From NCBI RefSeq assembly GCF_010119975.1, contig NZ_CP048222.1, positions 930,001 through 994,000 on the forward strand: DNA of 64,000 bases, read 5' to 3'. The position numbers and the translations under genes were made by a program. The notes beneath the pieces were generated by a model that did no database searches, was not told where the DNA came from, and was given only the letters and a program-made list of their open reading frames with translations. Origin of the DNA: Rhodocytophaga rosea (GTDB lineage Bacteria; Bacteroidota; Bacteroidia; Cytophagales; 172606-1). Positions 8,743-15,937 of the stretch are shown in pieces; within the stretch, counting starts at the first letter, position 1; every line of letters begins with the position of its first letter.

Positions 8743-8757
8743 GGTTTAGTGCAACAC
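8743..8757 (-). repeat. Right inverted repeat of the mobile element
   Basis: Sequence GGTTT-A-GTGCAACAC, complementary to 6360-6374. The last two bases overlap the first two of host codon 39 (ACC, 8756-8758), which is why the exact right boundary is ambiguous. Confidence 0.65.
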
Positions 8758-9004
8758 CGTTTCTACGATCGTTCGAATTTTGCAGCAAAAGCAATTTGTG
8801 GGACACGAAATCCATGGGAAGTCTCATAAATATTATCCATTGATCACTAAAGAAACCTATACCAAGTCATTTATGAAAGGATTTGTAAGAAGGTACTTTA
8901 GCGGATCATACAGGCAGATGGTTTCGTTCTTCACCAAAGAGGATAACCTTAGCCTCCATGAACTGGAACAACTCCTTAAAGAACTTAAAGACAAGAACTC
9001 ATGA
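8756..9004 (+). pseudogene. BlaI/MecI-type repressor, 3' fragment
   Basis: The continuation of the 6204-6317 fragment: codons 39-120 reading TVSTIVRILQQKQFVGHE, then the C-terminal dimerisation region ending LLKELKDKNS. TVSTIVRIL is the family's recognition-helix region and falls directly after PAYN once the mobile element is removed. The stop overlaps the ATG of the M56 gene (ATGA at 9001-9004), the arrangement expected for a coupled blaI-blaR1-type operon. No start codon or promoter is evident for this half, although an internal ATG (8873) could give a short C-terminal peptide lacking the DNA-binding domain. Confidence 0.9.
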
Positions 9005-10521
9005 GCAATTATTTAATAGAACTTACTCTTATCCATATTGCATTGATGCTAGGATATTGGTTCTTACTAAGGAAAGAGAGACAATATGCCAAAATGAGGT
9101 TTTATCTGATCGGTTCTACATTTCTGGCCATCACTGTTCCATGGCTTAAACTACCAAAGCTATTATTTAATAGCCAGGAACCCATTGCTGCTATGCCTGT
9201 GGATGCCATCCAGCTAGATATCTTGACCATTACTTCTGAGGCTGCTCCATCAATCTGGAACCTTGATCTACTTATCTGGCTGTATATAGCCATAAGCATA
9301 TTCTTTCTGCTCAAATTCTTCAATAGTATACTTTACCTCATCTTCTTAGAACGCAAGAGTAGCTATGAGAGACATAATGACCTTTTCATCCGCAGAACCG
9401 GAGATATTAAAGGCAGTTTCACCTTTTTCAACTGGATCTTTCTGAGTAAAGAAATTGATAAAAAAGGACAGGAATATGAAGTAATCCTGAAACATGAAAA
9501 AGCACATGCTTCCCTGGGCCATACTTACGATCTGCTATTCCTCGAGCTGTTTAAAGTATGTTTCTGGTGGCTCCCCACGGCCTGGCTTATCAACAAAGAA
9601 ATCAGAAAAATACATGAATATCAGGCAGATGATTATGCACTTAAATCTTACTCTATTGACCAATATTCCTCAATACTGATTAGTTCTACTTTAAAATCAA
9701 ACGGATTGAGCCTGGCCAGTTCGTTTGGTGATGGTTTAATTCTAAAACGACTCCTAGCAATGAAAAAACAAGCAAAAAATGTAAGCCCCTGGAAATTAGG
9801 AACACTTGGTTCCTTATGTATAATCCTTTTTGTGGTATTCGCCTGTAGCGAAGAACCAGACCTGAAAACAAAAGAGACAGGTAGCCCAAGCAACACTTCT
9901 ACCTCTAAAATGGAAGGTGAAGTATTTACAGTAGTGGAACAGTTGCCTGAATTTGAAGGAGGAATGGATGCATTCTATAAGTATGTAATGAATGAAATGC
10001 GCTATCCTTTACAAGCCAGGCAGCAAGGTATTGAAGGACAAGTATCTGTAGAGTTCGTGGTTGAGAAAGATGGTTCCTTATCAAATATAAAGGCTATCAA
10101 AGGGATTGGTGCAGACTGTGACAATGAAGCGGTTAGAGTGGTGCAAAAAGCTTCTTCGTTTAAGCCGGGAACGCAAAGAGGTATACCTGTAAGAGTGCGA
10201 ATGGTTATGCCTATCATCTTCAAGCTAAACAAAGGAAAGGTTAATGAAGACAACAGCACCCAGGGAATAATTGTTGTTGAGAAAGCTGAATCAAAAAATG
10301 GTAAGTTCAAAGTAAACGCCAGCTATGCGAATGGGGAATGGTCTGGTACGGTCTACGATGAGGAAGGTGAGGGCCTCCCCGGGGTTAACATCGTAGTAGC
10401 CGGGACTACAACCGGAACTGTATCTGATGTAAATGGCACTTTCAAAGTGAAAGCCAGTCAATCCAATGACCTCTATTTAAGTTTTGTAGGATATGAAAGC
10501 GTAAAAGTAGAAGGAAAATAA
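9001..10521 (+). CDS. BlaR1-like M56 peptidase with TonB C-terminal domain
   Basis: A 506-residue membrane protein. The N-terminal part has membrane segments (residues ~5-23, 35-50, 88-115) and a cytoplasmic zinc-protease site HEKAH at 165-169 (HExxH), with EYQADDYA about 45 residues on supplying a further ligand, as in MecR1/BlaR1 M56 peptidases. A further membrane segment (~264-280) leads to an exported region: a TonB C-terminal-like domain (EFEGGMDAFYKYV, YPLQARQQGIEGQVSVEF, residues ~315-420), then a carboxypeptidase-D-like beta domain (GTVYDEEGEGLPGVNI..., 440-500). It overlaps the broken blaI-type gene. The frame continues for 27 codons past the TAA at 10519, and a nonsense mutation is possible. 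Signal sensed: unknown. Confidence 0.87.
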   Translation: MSNYLIELTLIHIALMLGYWFLLRKERQYAKMRFYLIGSTFLAITVPWLKLPKLLFNSQEPIAAMPVDAIQLDILTITSEAAPSIWNLDLLIWLYIAISIFFLLKFFNSILYLIFLERKSSYERHNDLFIRRTGDIKGSFTFFNWIFLSKEIDKKGQEYEVILKHEKAHASLGHTYDLLFLELFKVCFWWLPTAWLINKEIRKIHEYQADDYALKSYSIDQYSSILISSTLKSNGLSLASSFGDGLILKRLLAMKKQAKNVSPWKLGTLGSLCIILFVVFACSEEPDLKTKETGSPSNTSTSKMEGEVFTVVEQLPEFEGGMDAFYKYVMNEMRYPLQARQQGIEGQVSVEFVVEKDGSLSNIKAIKGIGADCDNEAVRVVQKASSFKPGTQRGIPVRVRMVMPIIFKLNKGKVNEDNSTQGIIVVEKAESKNGKFKVNASYANGEWSGTVYDEEGEGLPGVNIVVAGTTTGTVSDVNGTFKVKASQSNDLYLSFVGYESVKVEGK

Positions 10522-10611
10522 GGCATTACTGAAGAAAACAAACTTATCATTAAGGCAAATGATAGTTATATGCCAGTTAACTGGAAACAGGCGGAAAAAA
10601 TTTAACCCAAT

Positions 10612-11631
10612 ATGGCATATCTTAAATCAGTTATCTTCTCTGTATGCTTCTTTATGCTCCTGTTTCTCAATGAGAAAGTACAGGCTCAGGAAGTTGAACC
10701 AAAATTGAACTTGCAAGAAATGTCTCTCACCATTGATTCAATCAATAACAAACTTCAAGAGAACTATATTTTTCCGGAGGTAGCAGATAAGATGGTGCAA
10801 GGCCTTAATAATAATTTAACAAAAGGCAGATACAAGTCCCTGGTCAATCCATCTGAGTTTGCACGTCAACTTACAACAGATCTACAATCAATAAGCCATG
10901 ATAAACACTTAAGAATCGTTTATGATCCTCGAGTAATTGCTGCGGAGAAAAATGCAGTTACCAAGGAAGACAGAAAAGTACTTGAAGGGGAGTGGATGAT
11001 GGAAATGAAACGAAGTAACTTTGGATTTCAGGAAATCAAAATCCTGGAGGGAAATATTGCATACCTGGATTTAAGAGAGTTTATCGATACAAAATATGCC
11101 GGAGAAACGGCCGTGGCTGCGATGAATTTTGTTAGTAATGCGGATGCTTTGATTATCGACTTAAGAAACAATGGTGGAGGTTCACCCTCTATGATCCAGC
11201 TCCTTACAAGCTACTTCTTTTCAGCTGAGCCAGTACATCTTAATAATTTCTATTTCCGGCCTACAAACGAAACTACGCAAACCTGGACCTTGCCTTATGT
11301 TCCGGGATTGCGCAGACCAGATATGGATTTGTATGTATTGACCAGCAACAAAACTTTTTCGGCGGCTGAAGAATTCAGCTACAATCTTAAAAATCTGAAA
11401 CGGGCCACACTCATAGGCGAAAAGACAGGAGGAGGTGCCCATCCCACAGGATCTGTTATTGCTACCAACAAGTTTTTTGTTAGGGTACCAAAAGGCAGAG
11501 CCATAAATCCAATCACACATACCAACTGGGAAGGCACTGGCGTGAGTCCTCATATCGAAGTTAGTTCCGATCAGGCCATGAAAACGGCACATGCCAGAGC
11601 GCTTGAAAATCTAAAAAAGAAAGATGAGTGA
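10612..11631 (+). CDS. S41 family (tail-specific) peptidase, secreted
   Basis: A 339-residue protein with a signal peptide (hydrophobic stretch to residue ~25, AQA-type end VQAQE). Residues 30-110 form the N-terminal helical region of interphotoreceptor-retinoid-binding-type S41 proteases. The catalytic domain follows: ADALIIDLRNNGGGSPSM (~175-195), the serine in TSNKTFSAAEEF (~245) and IGEKTGGGAHPTG (~275). A PDZ domain is not apparent, as in short family members. It probably cleaves proteins in the periplasm. It starts 90 bp after the M56 stop (6 bp after the possible ancestral stop) on the same strand, so it likely belongs to the BlaI/M56 transcript. Confidence 0.88.
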   Translation: MAYLKSVIFSVCFFMLLFLNEKVQAQEVEPKLNLQEMSLTIDSINNKLQENYIFPEVADKMVQGLNNNLTKGRYKSLVNPSEFARQLTTDLQSISHDKHLRIVYDPRVIAAEKNAVTKEDRKVLEGEWMMEMKRSNFGFQEIKILEGNIAYLDLREFIDTKYAGETAVAAMNFVSNADALIIDLRNNGGGSPSMIQLLTSYFFSAEPVHLNNFYFRPTNETTQTWTLPYVPGLRRPDMDLYVLTSNKTFSAAEEFSYNLKNLKRATLIGEKTGGGAHPTGSVIATNKFFVRVPKGRAINPITHTNWEGTGVSPHIEVSSDQAMKTAHARALENLKKKDE

Positions 11632-11804
11632 TATTAGCAAATAGTTGTATAGTACAAAATGAGTCTTTGGTGAAAAGGCCTGGGTTATCATATGCCATAT
11701 GTGTTAGATGAACCATCGATCAGTATTATTAACAACACCATCTGTAGAAAAATAAAAATAAATGGGTCTGTAGTACAGATAATCTTTTCCATGCCTGTTT
11801 TTAG

Positions 11805-12300
11805 CATACCTGTGTACGCCAAAATATTGTTTGTGTAGCCGGGTATAATACTTCTGCACACGATTATAATGGCTGTGTACAGAGGTAAAATGCTCATGTA
11901 CACATTTATAATGCTTCCTTACAAGTTTATAATACCTCTGCACAGATTTATAATGCCTGTGTACAAAGTCAGCAAGGCTCAGCATAAATTCAGCAAGGTC
12001 CCGCACAAATTCAGTAAGGCTCCGCACAAAAAAATAATAGCCATGTACACTTTCAGGGAGTTTGTGTACAAAGTCAGCAAAGCTATGTATAGATTCAGGG
12101 AGCTTGTGTACAAAATCAGCTTAACCATGTACTTGTTCAGTAGGTTTGTGTACAAATTCAGGGAGGCTGTGTACACGTTCAGTGGGCTTGTGTATAAACT
12201 CAGCAAAGCTGTGTACTTTTTCAGAGTGCTCGTGTATAGAATCAGCAAAGCTATGCACAAAAGCAGCATAGCTATGTACAGAACTGGAATCAAATTCATC
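11805..12300. repeat. Strict 21-bp tandem repeat array (about 23 degenerate units)
   Basis: From about 11812 to 12274 a core resembling TGTGTACAAA-TTCAG recurs every 21 bases without a single insertion or deletion (for example 11959, 12064, 12106, 12148, 12169, 12274). The core contains the palindrome TGTACA in many units. Because 21 is divisible by three, long frames are open on both strands, each reading as heptapeptide repeats. 21 bp is also two turns of B-DNA, so the TGTACA centres fall on one helical face. Whether this is a coding minisatellite or a DNA-level array is undecided. Units are diverged, so it is not a recent expansion. No spacers are present, so it is not CRISPR. Confidence 0.85.
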
Positions 12301-12309
12301 AGCAAATAA
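11869..12309 (+). CDS. Possible heptapeptide-repeat protein within the 21-bp array
   Basis: A 146-residue frame made of about 20 heptads of the form [KE]-[AL]-[VM]-[YH]-K-[FV]-[SR], for example EFVYKVS, KAMYRFR, ELVYKIS. An aromatic or His residue recurs at the fourth position and a hydrophobic one at the third and sixth. No signal peptide and no homologue recalled. Frames on the minus strand (11979-12305 and 11704-12027) are equally repetitive, so the coding strand, if any, is not certain. No ribosome-binding site is evident. Low confidence that it is translated. Confidence 0.25.
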   Translation: MAVYRGKMLMYTFIMLPYKFIIPLHRFIMPVYKVSKAQHKFSKVPHKFSKAPHKKIIAMYTFREFVYKVSKAMYRFRELVYKISLTMYLFSRFVYKFREAVYTFSGLVYKLSKAVYFFRVLVYRISKAMHKSSIAMYRTGIKFISK

Positions 12310-12546
12310 CACAGTCAACCAGGCGGATGGCAGAGAATAACCTGAAAATGAAGCAAAGCTTTATACCTTAGTTCACATAAGACAAGCATAAGCCAAGTAC
12401 TATACAGATAGATAACGATATATACCTGTTACCGAATAATTTGATAAAGTAAGTGGTAATAAGGTATATTTATTCCATATATTGGTATATAACCACACAT
12501 AATAATAAATATGAAGTAGTTATACCCTTGTTACCAACGATAGAAA

Positions 12547-13080
12547 ATGATAAAAGCAATAATAATGGTGTTTTGGAGTGTATTCCTATATATGGGATGT
12601 ACACAAAATGGAAGCATGAAAAAGACAAAACCGGATTCAGCACCATCTGCTTATACTATTGATTCTTCCAGAATTGCCATTCTTTCATTGGAGGGTCATT
12701 CTTCATTTGCTAATAGTAAACCTGCTACCCTAACAGGAAAGGACTTGGAGACAATTGAGCAAATACTCCAACAAGTATTGAAGGTTTATAATCCTAATGA
12801 AAAGAAGCAATATGAACAGATAAAGAAGCAGAACCCTGAAAGCAAAATTAGGGAAGACAACTTTGTGATTAACTTGAACAGATATAAGCGACAATATATT
12901 GCATTTCTAAATGAGAAAGGCGAAAAAGAAGTGTGGATTAACTGCTTTTGTGGCGATATAGACCGTAACTGGCAAAATGAAATTATCTTTGTTCGCAATG
13001 GGGGTAACTGTTTTTTTAATTTGAAGGTGAATCTGAACCGGGGAAAGTATTATGAGTTGCGAGTAAATGGGGAAGCTTAA
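12547..13080 (+). CDS. Hypothetical lipoprotein
   Basis: A 177-residue protein with a lipoprotein signal: hydrophobic N-terminus ending in LYMGC (cysteine at residue 18). The mature part starts with a short polar linker, then a mixed alpha/beta region with several Lys/Glu-rich helices and a C-terminal block containing INCFCGD and GNCFFNLKVN; the three cysteines there may form a disulfide. No family is recognised. It is the first gene after the 21-bp array and is followed by a 156-bp gap before the MBL-fold gene. Probably membrane-anchored in the periplasm or outer membrane. Confidence 0.65.
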   Translation: MIKAIIMVFWSVFLYMGCTQNGSMKKTKPDSAPSAYTIDSSRIAILSLEGHSSFANSKPATLTGKDLETIEQILQQVLKVYNPNEKKQYEQIKKQNPESKIREDNFVINLNRYKRQYIAFLNEKGEKEVWINCFCGDIDRNWQNEIIFVRNGGNCFFNLKVNLNRGKYYELRVNGEA

Positions 13081-13236
13081 ATCAGGATAAATAAACAATT
13101 AAATACAACGACTGTTGGTAACACCTAACCCATCAACAACGGCCTTATTCTCAGCACGATTCCACAGCAAAAAAGGCCAGTTTGCGAGTGTTGTTGGCTC
13201 ATTAGCAGCACACCATTGTAACCAAAATTCAAAAAC

Positions 13237-14190
13237 ATGAATTATCTCATTTTAATTGCATTGGTGATCTTGATGGCTCATTCTTCTTATGGGCAACATG
13301 AAAATAATTTTATAGACTCTCTGGGACAAACTGTTGGAGGCACGAAAGAAGAATTGATCAAAATAAAAGAGAATTACTATCTTATTCAGCCGACTGGCAT
13401 TGTAGGAAATATAGCTGTGTACACCGGTTCAACTGGTGTGGTGATGGTAGATGCTCAATGGGCAAAACTGGCTCCGCGTATTAAGGAATTGATCAGCACG
13501 GTTACAGACAAGCCGGTGCGAAGCCTTGTCAATACGCACTTTCACTTCGACCACGTAGACGGAAACAAAGCCTTCGGAAGGGAAAATGTTACCATTATTG
13601 CCCATACTAACCTTCGTGAAAGATTGTTAAAGGATAGAGTAATAAGTGGTAGCGCATTTGGTGCCATTATACAAAAAGCATATCCAACGGAAGGACTTCC
13701 TACCATCACTTTCAACGATACAATGACACTATACGATGGCAATGAAACCATCCGGCTCATCCATTTTCCCAATGCGCATACCGATGGCGATGCCATTGTC
13801 CACTTTAAAACCGCCAATATTTACCACACTGGTGATATATTTGTTACATACGGCTTACCTGTTATTGATGAGGCGAACGGTGGTGATATCTATGCAATGA
13901 TTCAAACCATAGAGTATCTGCTTTCAGTTTCCAACAGTGACACACGGTTTATTCCAGGACATGGTCCGGTTTGTAGCGTAAAAGAACTATCTGAGTATAG
14001 AATGTTGCTTACCTCCATTAAAGACCAGGTGGTTGCCGGGGCAAAAAAAGGGTTGTCTCTTGAAAAAATTACCGAGGCAGTAACAGTGAATAAAAACGTA
14101 GGCGGCATTGACCGAAACATGTTTATAGGTCACGTTTACCGAATGGTGTTGAAGCATGAGAAAATGAACAACAAGAAAAAGTCCAGGTAA
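13237..14190 (+). CDS. MBL-fold metallo-hydrolase, secreted
   Basis: A 317-residue protein with a signal peptide (to about residue 20, SSYGQ). The metallo-beta-lactamase-fold metal motif is intact: THFHFDHVDGNKAF (HxHxDH, residues ~100-113), a third His in PNAHTDGDA (~180), an Asp in YHTGDIF (~197) and the final His in PGHG (~240). This sub-type (Gln/Tyr-rich loop, no B1/B2 zinc Cys) often hydrolyses lactones, thioesters or glyoxalase-type substrates; some hydrolyse beta-lactams. It lies about 1.6 kb from the S41 gene, separated by the repeat array and a lipoprotein gene, so a link to the BlaI/M56 unit is only suggestive. Confidence 0.85.
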   Translation: MNYLILIALVILMAHSSYGQHENNFIDSLGQTVGGTKEELIKIKENYYLIQPTGIVGNIAVYTGSTGVVMVDAQWAKLAPRIKELISTVTDKPVRSLVNTHFHFDHVDGNKAFGRENVTIIAHTNLRERLLKDRVISGSAFGAIIQKAYPTEGLPTITFNDTMTLYDGNETIRLIHFPNAHTDGDAIVHFKTANIYHTGDIFVTYGLPVIDEANGGDIYAMIQTIEYLLSVSNSDTRFIPGHGPVCSVKELSEYRMLLTSIKDQVVAGAKKGLSLEKITEAVTVNKNVGGIDRNMFIGHVYRMVLKHEKMNNKKKSR

Positions 14191-14504
14191 AATTAAAGAG
14201 CAGCAGCTTACCAAAAGCATGCCTAAGGATTGCAGGATCAGTTTGTATTGTCTTTCTTACTTATAATACACTAAAACATTAATGAGTACAATCAACCAAT
14301 AACCTGTTCTGTAGAGTCGTATTCATCATCCTTTGCCCATTTCTTTCATTTCCTTCCTTACAGGCACAATTCAGTTTTTAGTGGTTGATTTGCGAAAACA
14401 AAGAATACAAATGCGTAGACGTATGTAAAGAAATAACAGTCGCTTATCAAAATATTGACAGAGAGAGTTTACAGAAGCAACAGAACATTATATAGGTTTT
14501 ATAT
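14191..14504. other. Intergenic region without recognised gene
   Basis: About 310 bases between the convergent MBL-fold gene and the small-protein terminator. Only short unconvincing frames; no repeat or RNA structure stood out. Confidence 0.5.
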
Positions 14505-14543
14505 GTAAAAAAGGAGCCCTTTGATGAAAAGCTCCTTTTTTAC
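14505..14543 (-). terminator. Stem-loop terminator after the small KGG-type gene
   Basis: Perfect 13-bp stem (GTAAAAAAGGAGC / GCTCCTTTTTTAC) with a 13-base loop and a U-run in both directions. It follows the 14560-14730 gene by 17 bases and could also stop readthrough from the plus strand. Confidence 0.8.
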
Positions 14544-14559
14544 CTATTGAAAAGTTTCG

Positions 14560-14730
14560 TTATTTTTTACTGGTTTTCTTTTTCCCGCCGCCATCCTGTT
14601 TATTTACAGTGGCCCAGGCCCGTTTTTCTGCTTCATCTTCTGACACCCCTTTTTTCTCATAACTTTCTTCGATGTGTTCAGCCTGACGTTTCTGTTTGTC
14701 AGTATACTTTGATTTATCTCCTTGTGGCAT
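14560..14730 (-). CDS. Small Lys/Glu-rich protein, often annotated plasmid stabilization protein
   Basis: A 56-residue protein (start MPQGDKSKYTDKQKRQ). The pattern K-Y-T-D-K-Q-K-R-x-A-E-H-I-E followed by SYEKKGVSEDEAEKRAWATV and a Gly/Lys-rich tail is a small widely spread family I recognise, usually annotated as plasmid stabilization or hypothetical protein. Function is not established, and the common name is probably misleading here because nothing else plasmid-like is nearby. Start at the ATG in CTTGTGGCAT (complement), preceded by no clear Shine-Dalgarno site; a strong terminator follows. It is divergent in neither direction from def: both are on the minus strand, 73 bp apart. Confidence 0.8.
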   Translation of the reverse strand: MPQGDKSKYTDKQKRQAEHIEESYEKKGVSEDEAEKRAWATVNKQDGGGKKKTSKK

Positions 14731-14803
14731 ATGCTGGTTAGTTTAAGGTGATACATTGTTTATGATGTATGTACGTTAAGTCACCAGGGAGTGTTTCTCA
14801 AAT

Positions 14804-15355
14804 CTATTTCACCGGGAACTTCATGCGGTAATCGGCTTTTACCTGTCCCCGGCTGATGTCGGTGAGCTTGGATTTAAGCAGGCGGCGCTTCATGGCTGAA
14901 AGGTAATCAGTGAAGAGAATGCCCTGCAAATGATCGTATTCATGCTGAATAATACGGGCAGCCAGACCATCGTATTCTTCTACATGTTCATTCCAGTCCA
15001 CATCGAAATAGCGGATCTTCAGTTTCTCTTTGCGCATGATTTCGGCACGGATACCGGGAATACTCAGGCAGCCTTCTTCAAAACCCCACTTTTCACCAGT
15101 TTCTTCCAGGATCACCGGGTTGATGAAAACTTTCTTAAAATCCTTCAGCTTTTCTTCGTCAAGCGGCTCGCCGTCTACCACAAACATACGGATGCTCTTG
15201 CCGATCTGGGGAGACGCCAGTCCTACACCACTGGATTCATACATGGTTTCGAACATATCAGCAGCCAGTTGCTGTACATCTATGGAACCTTTCTCAATAT
15301 CCTGGGCTACTTTTTTCAGCACCGGATCTCCGTAGGCTACAATGGGATAAATCAT
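14804..15355 (-). CDS. def: Peptide deformylase
   Basis: A 183-residue protein with all three deformylase motifs: GVGLASPQIG (residues ~42-51, motif I), EGCLS (~93, motif II, metal Cys) and HEYDHLQG (~137, motif III, the two metal His and catalytic Glu). It removes the formyl group from nascent protein N-termini in the cytoplasm, using Fe(II) or a similar metal. Length is normal. It lies 27 bp downstream of ruvX on the same strand and is probably co-transcribed with it. Confidence 0.96.
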   Translation of the reverse strand: MIYPIVAYGDPVLKKVAQDIEKGSIDVQQLAADMFETMYESSGVGLASPQIGKSIRMFVVDGEPLDEEKLKDFKKVFINPVILEETGEKWGFEEGCLSIPGIRAEIMRKEKLKIRYFDVDWNEHVEEYDGLAARIIQHEYDHLQGILFTDYLSAMKRRLLKSKLTDISRGQVKADYRMKFPVK

Positions 15356-15382
15356 TATATGTATAGATTAGAAATTTTTTTC

Positions 15383-15796
15383 TTATTTTTTGCTTTGCAT
15401 ATATGTCTGCAAGATAATAACAGCGCTTATCTTATCAACGTTCGCTTTGTCTCTTCTGTCTTTTTTTTTCATACCTCCGGCGATCATCGTTTGTAAAGCT
15501 GTTTTGGAAGTAAAGCGCTCATCGATCAGGTGTATGGGTTTTTCCGGAAACTGCGCCTGCAATTGCCTTACAAATCTTTCTACCAGCGGCGTATTAGAAG
15601 TGGCTGTATTATCCAGGCGCCTGGGCATTCCCACTACAAATGCGTCTATATTTTCTGCTTGATCGTAGGTTTTTAAGTAAGCTAATACATCTTTGGCAGC
15701 TACTGTTTCCAGGGCTGTAGCAATAATCTGTAAGGGATCAGTTACTGCAATCCCTACCCGTTTGGCTCCATAATCGATGGCTACTAATCTGCCCAT
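15383..15796 (-). CDS. ruvX: Holliday junction resolvase-like YqgF/RuvX
   Basis: A 137-residue RNase H-fold nuclease. Motifs: AIDYGAKRVGIAVTDP at the N-terminus (first catalytic Asp), VVGMPRRLDNTAT (~55-68), LIDERFTSKTA (~92-102, Glu) and a C-terminal DKISAVIILQTYM (second Asp). In E. coli YqgF processes pre-16S rRNA; a Holliday junction role is proposed from the fold. Full length. It precedes def. Confidence 0.94.
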   Translation of the reverse strand: MGRLVAIDYGAKRVGIAVTDPLQIIATALETVAAKDVLAYLKTYDQAENIDAFVVGMPRRLDNTATSNTPLVERFVRQLQAQFPEKPIHLIDERFTSKTALQTMIAGGMKKKDRRDKANVDKISAVIILQTYMQSKK

Positions 15797-15873
15797 AACA
15801 TATTACTGATCAATCGTCAATTTTCATTAGAATAAGCAGCAATACTACATATTTTTCTCCTGAATCATGCCAA

Positions 15874-15901
15874 CAAAAAATGTCTTAGTTAGCTAAGACA
15901 T
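15874..15901 (-). terminator. Stem-loop terminator after the histidine kinase
   Basis: Nine-bp stem (ATGTCTTAG / CTAAGACAT, loop TTAG) followed on the minus strand by a run of six T. It lies 37 bases past the stop of the 15938-18058 kinase gene and before ruvX. Confidence 0.7.
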
Positions 15902-15937
15902 CTCATGTTTCTATACGTACCATATCATTCTTCACTT

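Larger units (their letters stand above)
6318..8755 (-). mobile_element. Composite IS91-like element with tyrosine recombinase
   Basis: A 2.4-kb insertion splitting the blaI-type gene between codons 38 (AAC) and 39 (ACC). Removing 6318-8755 restores the reading frame exactly. It carries a tyrosine recombinase gene and an IS91-family HUH transposase gene as an overlapping pair on the minus strand. Near the ends are 15-bp inverted repeats (6360-6374 and 8743-8757), and outside the left one a hairpin (6323-6359). The tetranucleotide AACA is present at both junctions (6315-6318 and 8753-8756), so the boundaries may shift by up to four bases and a 4-bp target duplication cannot be excluded. Both genes look intact. 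Confidence 0.85.

Noticed and set aside
6315-8756. A firm 4-bp target duplication AACA at the element ends
   Set aside because: The same four bases can be explained by host sequence plus chance; removal of 6318-8755 already restores the gene, so no duplication is claimed.
11805-12300. CRISPR array
   Set aside because: Units are contiguous and of one length, with no unique spacers and no cas genes nearby.
11704-12309. Several long overlapping frames on both strands in the repeat array taken as separate genes
   Set aside because: They arise because a 21-bp period keeps frames open in every register; I list one low-confidence frame only and describe the rest as a repeat.
13081-13236. Possible integron-type attC site between the lipoprotein and MBL-fold genes
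   Set aside because: One RYYYAAC-like word is present but no matching GTTRRRY partner or foldable site; similarity is too weak.
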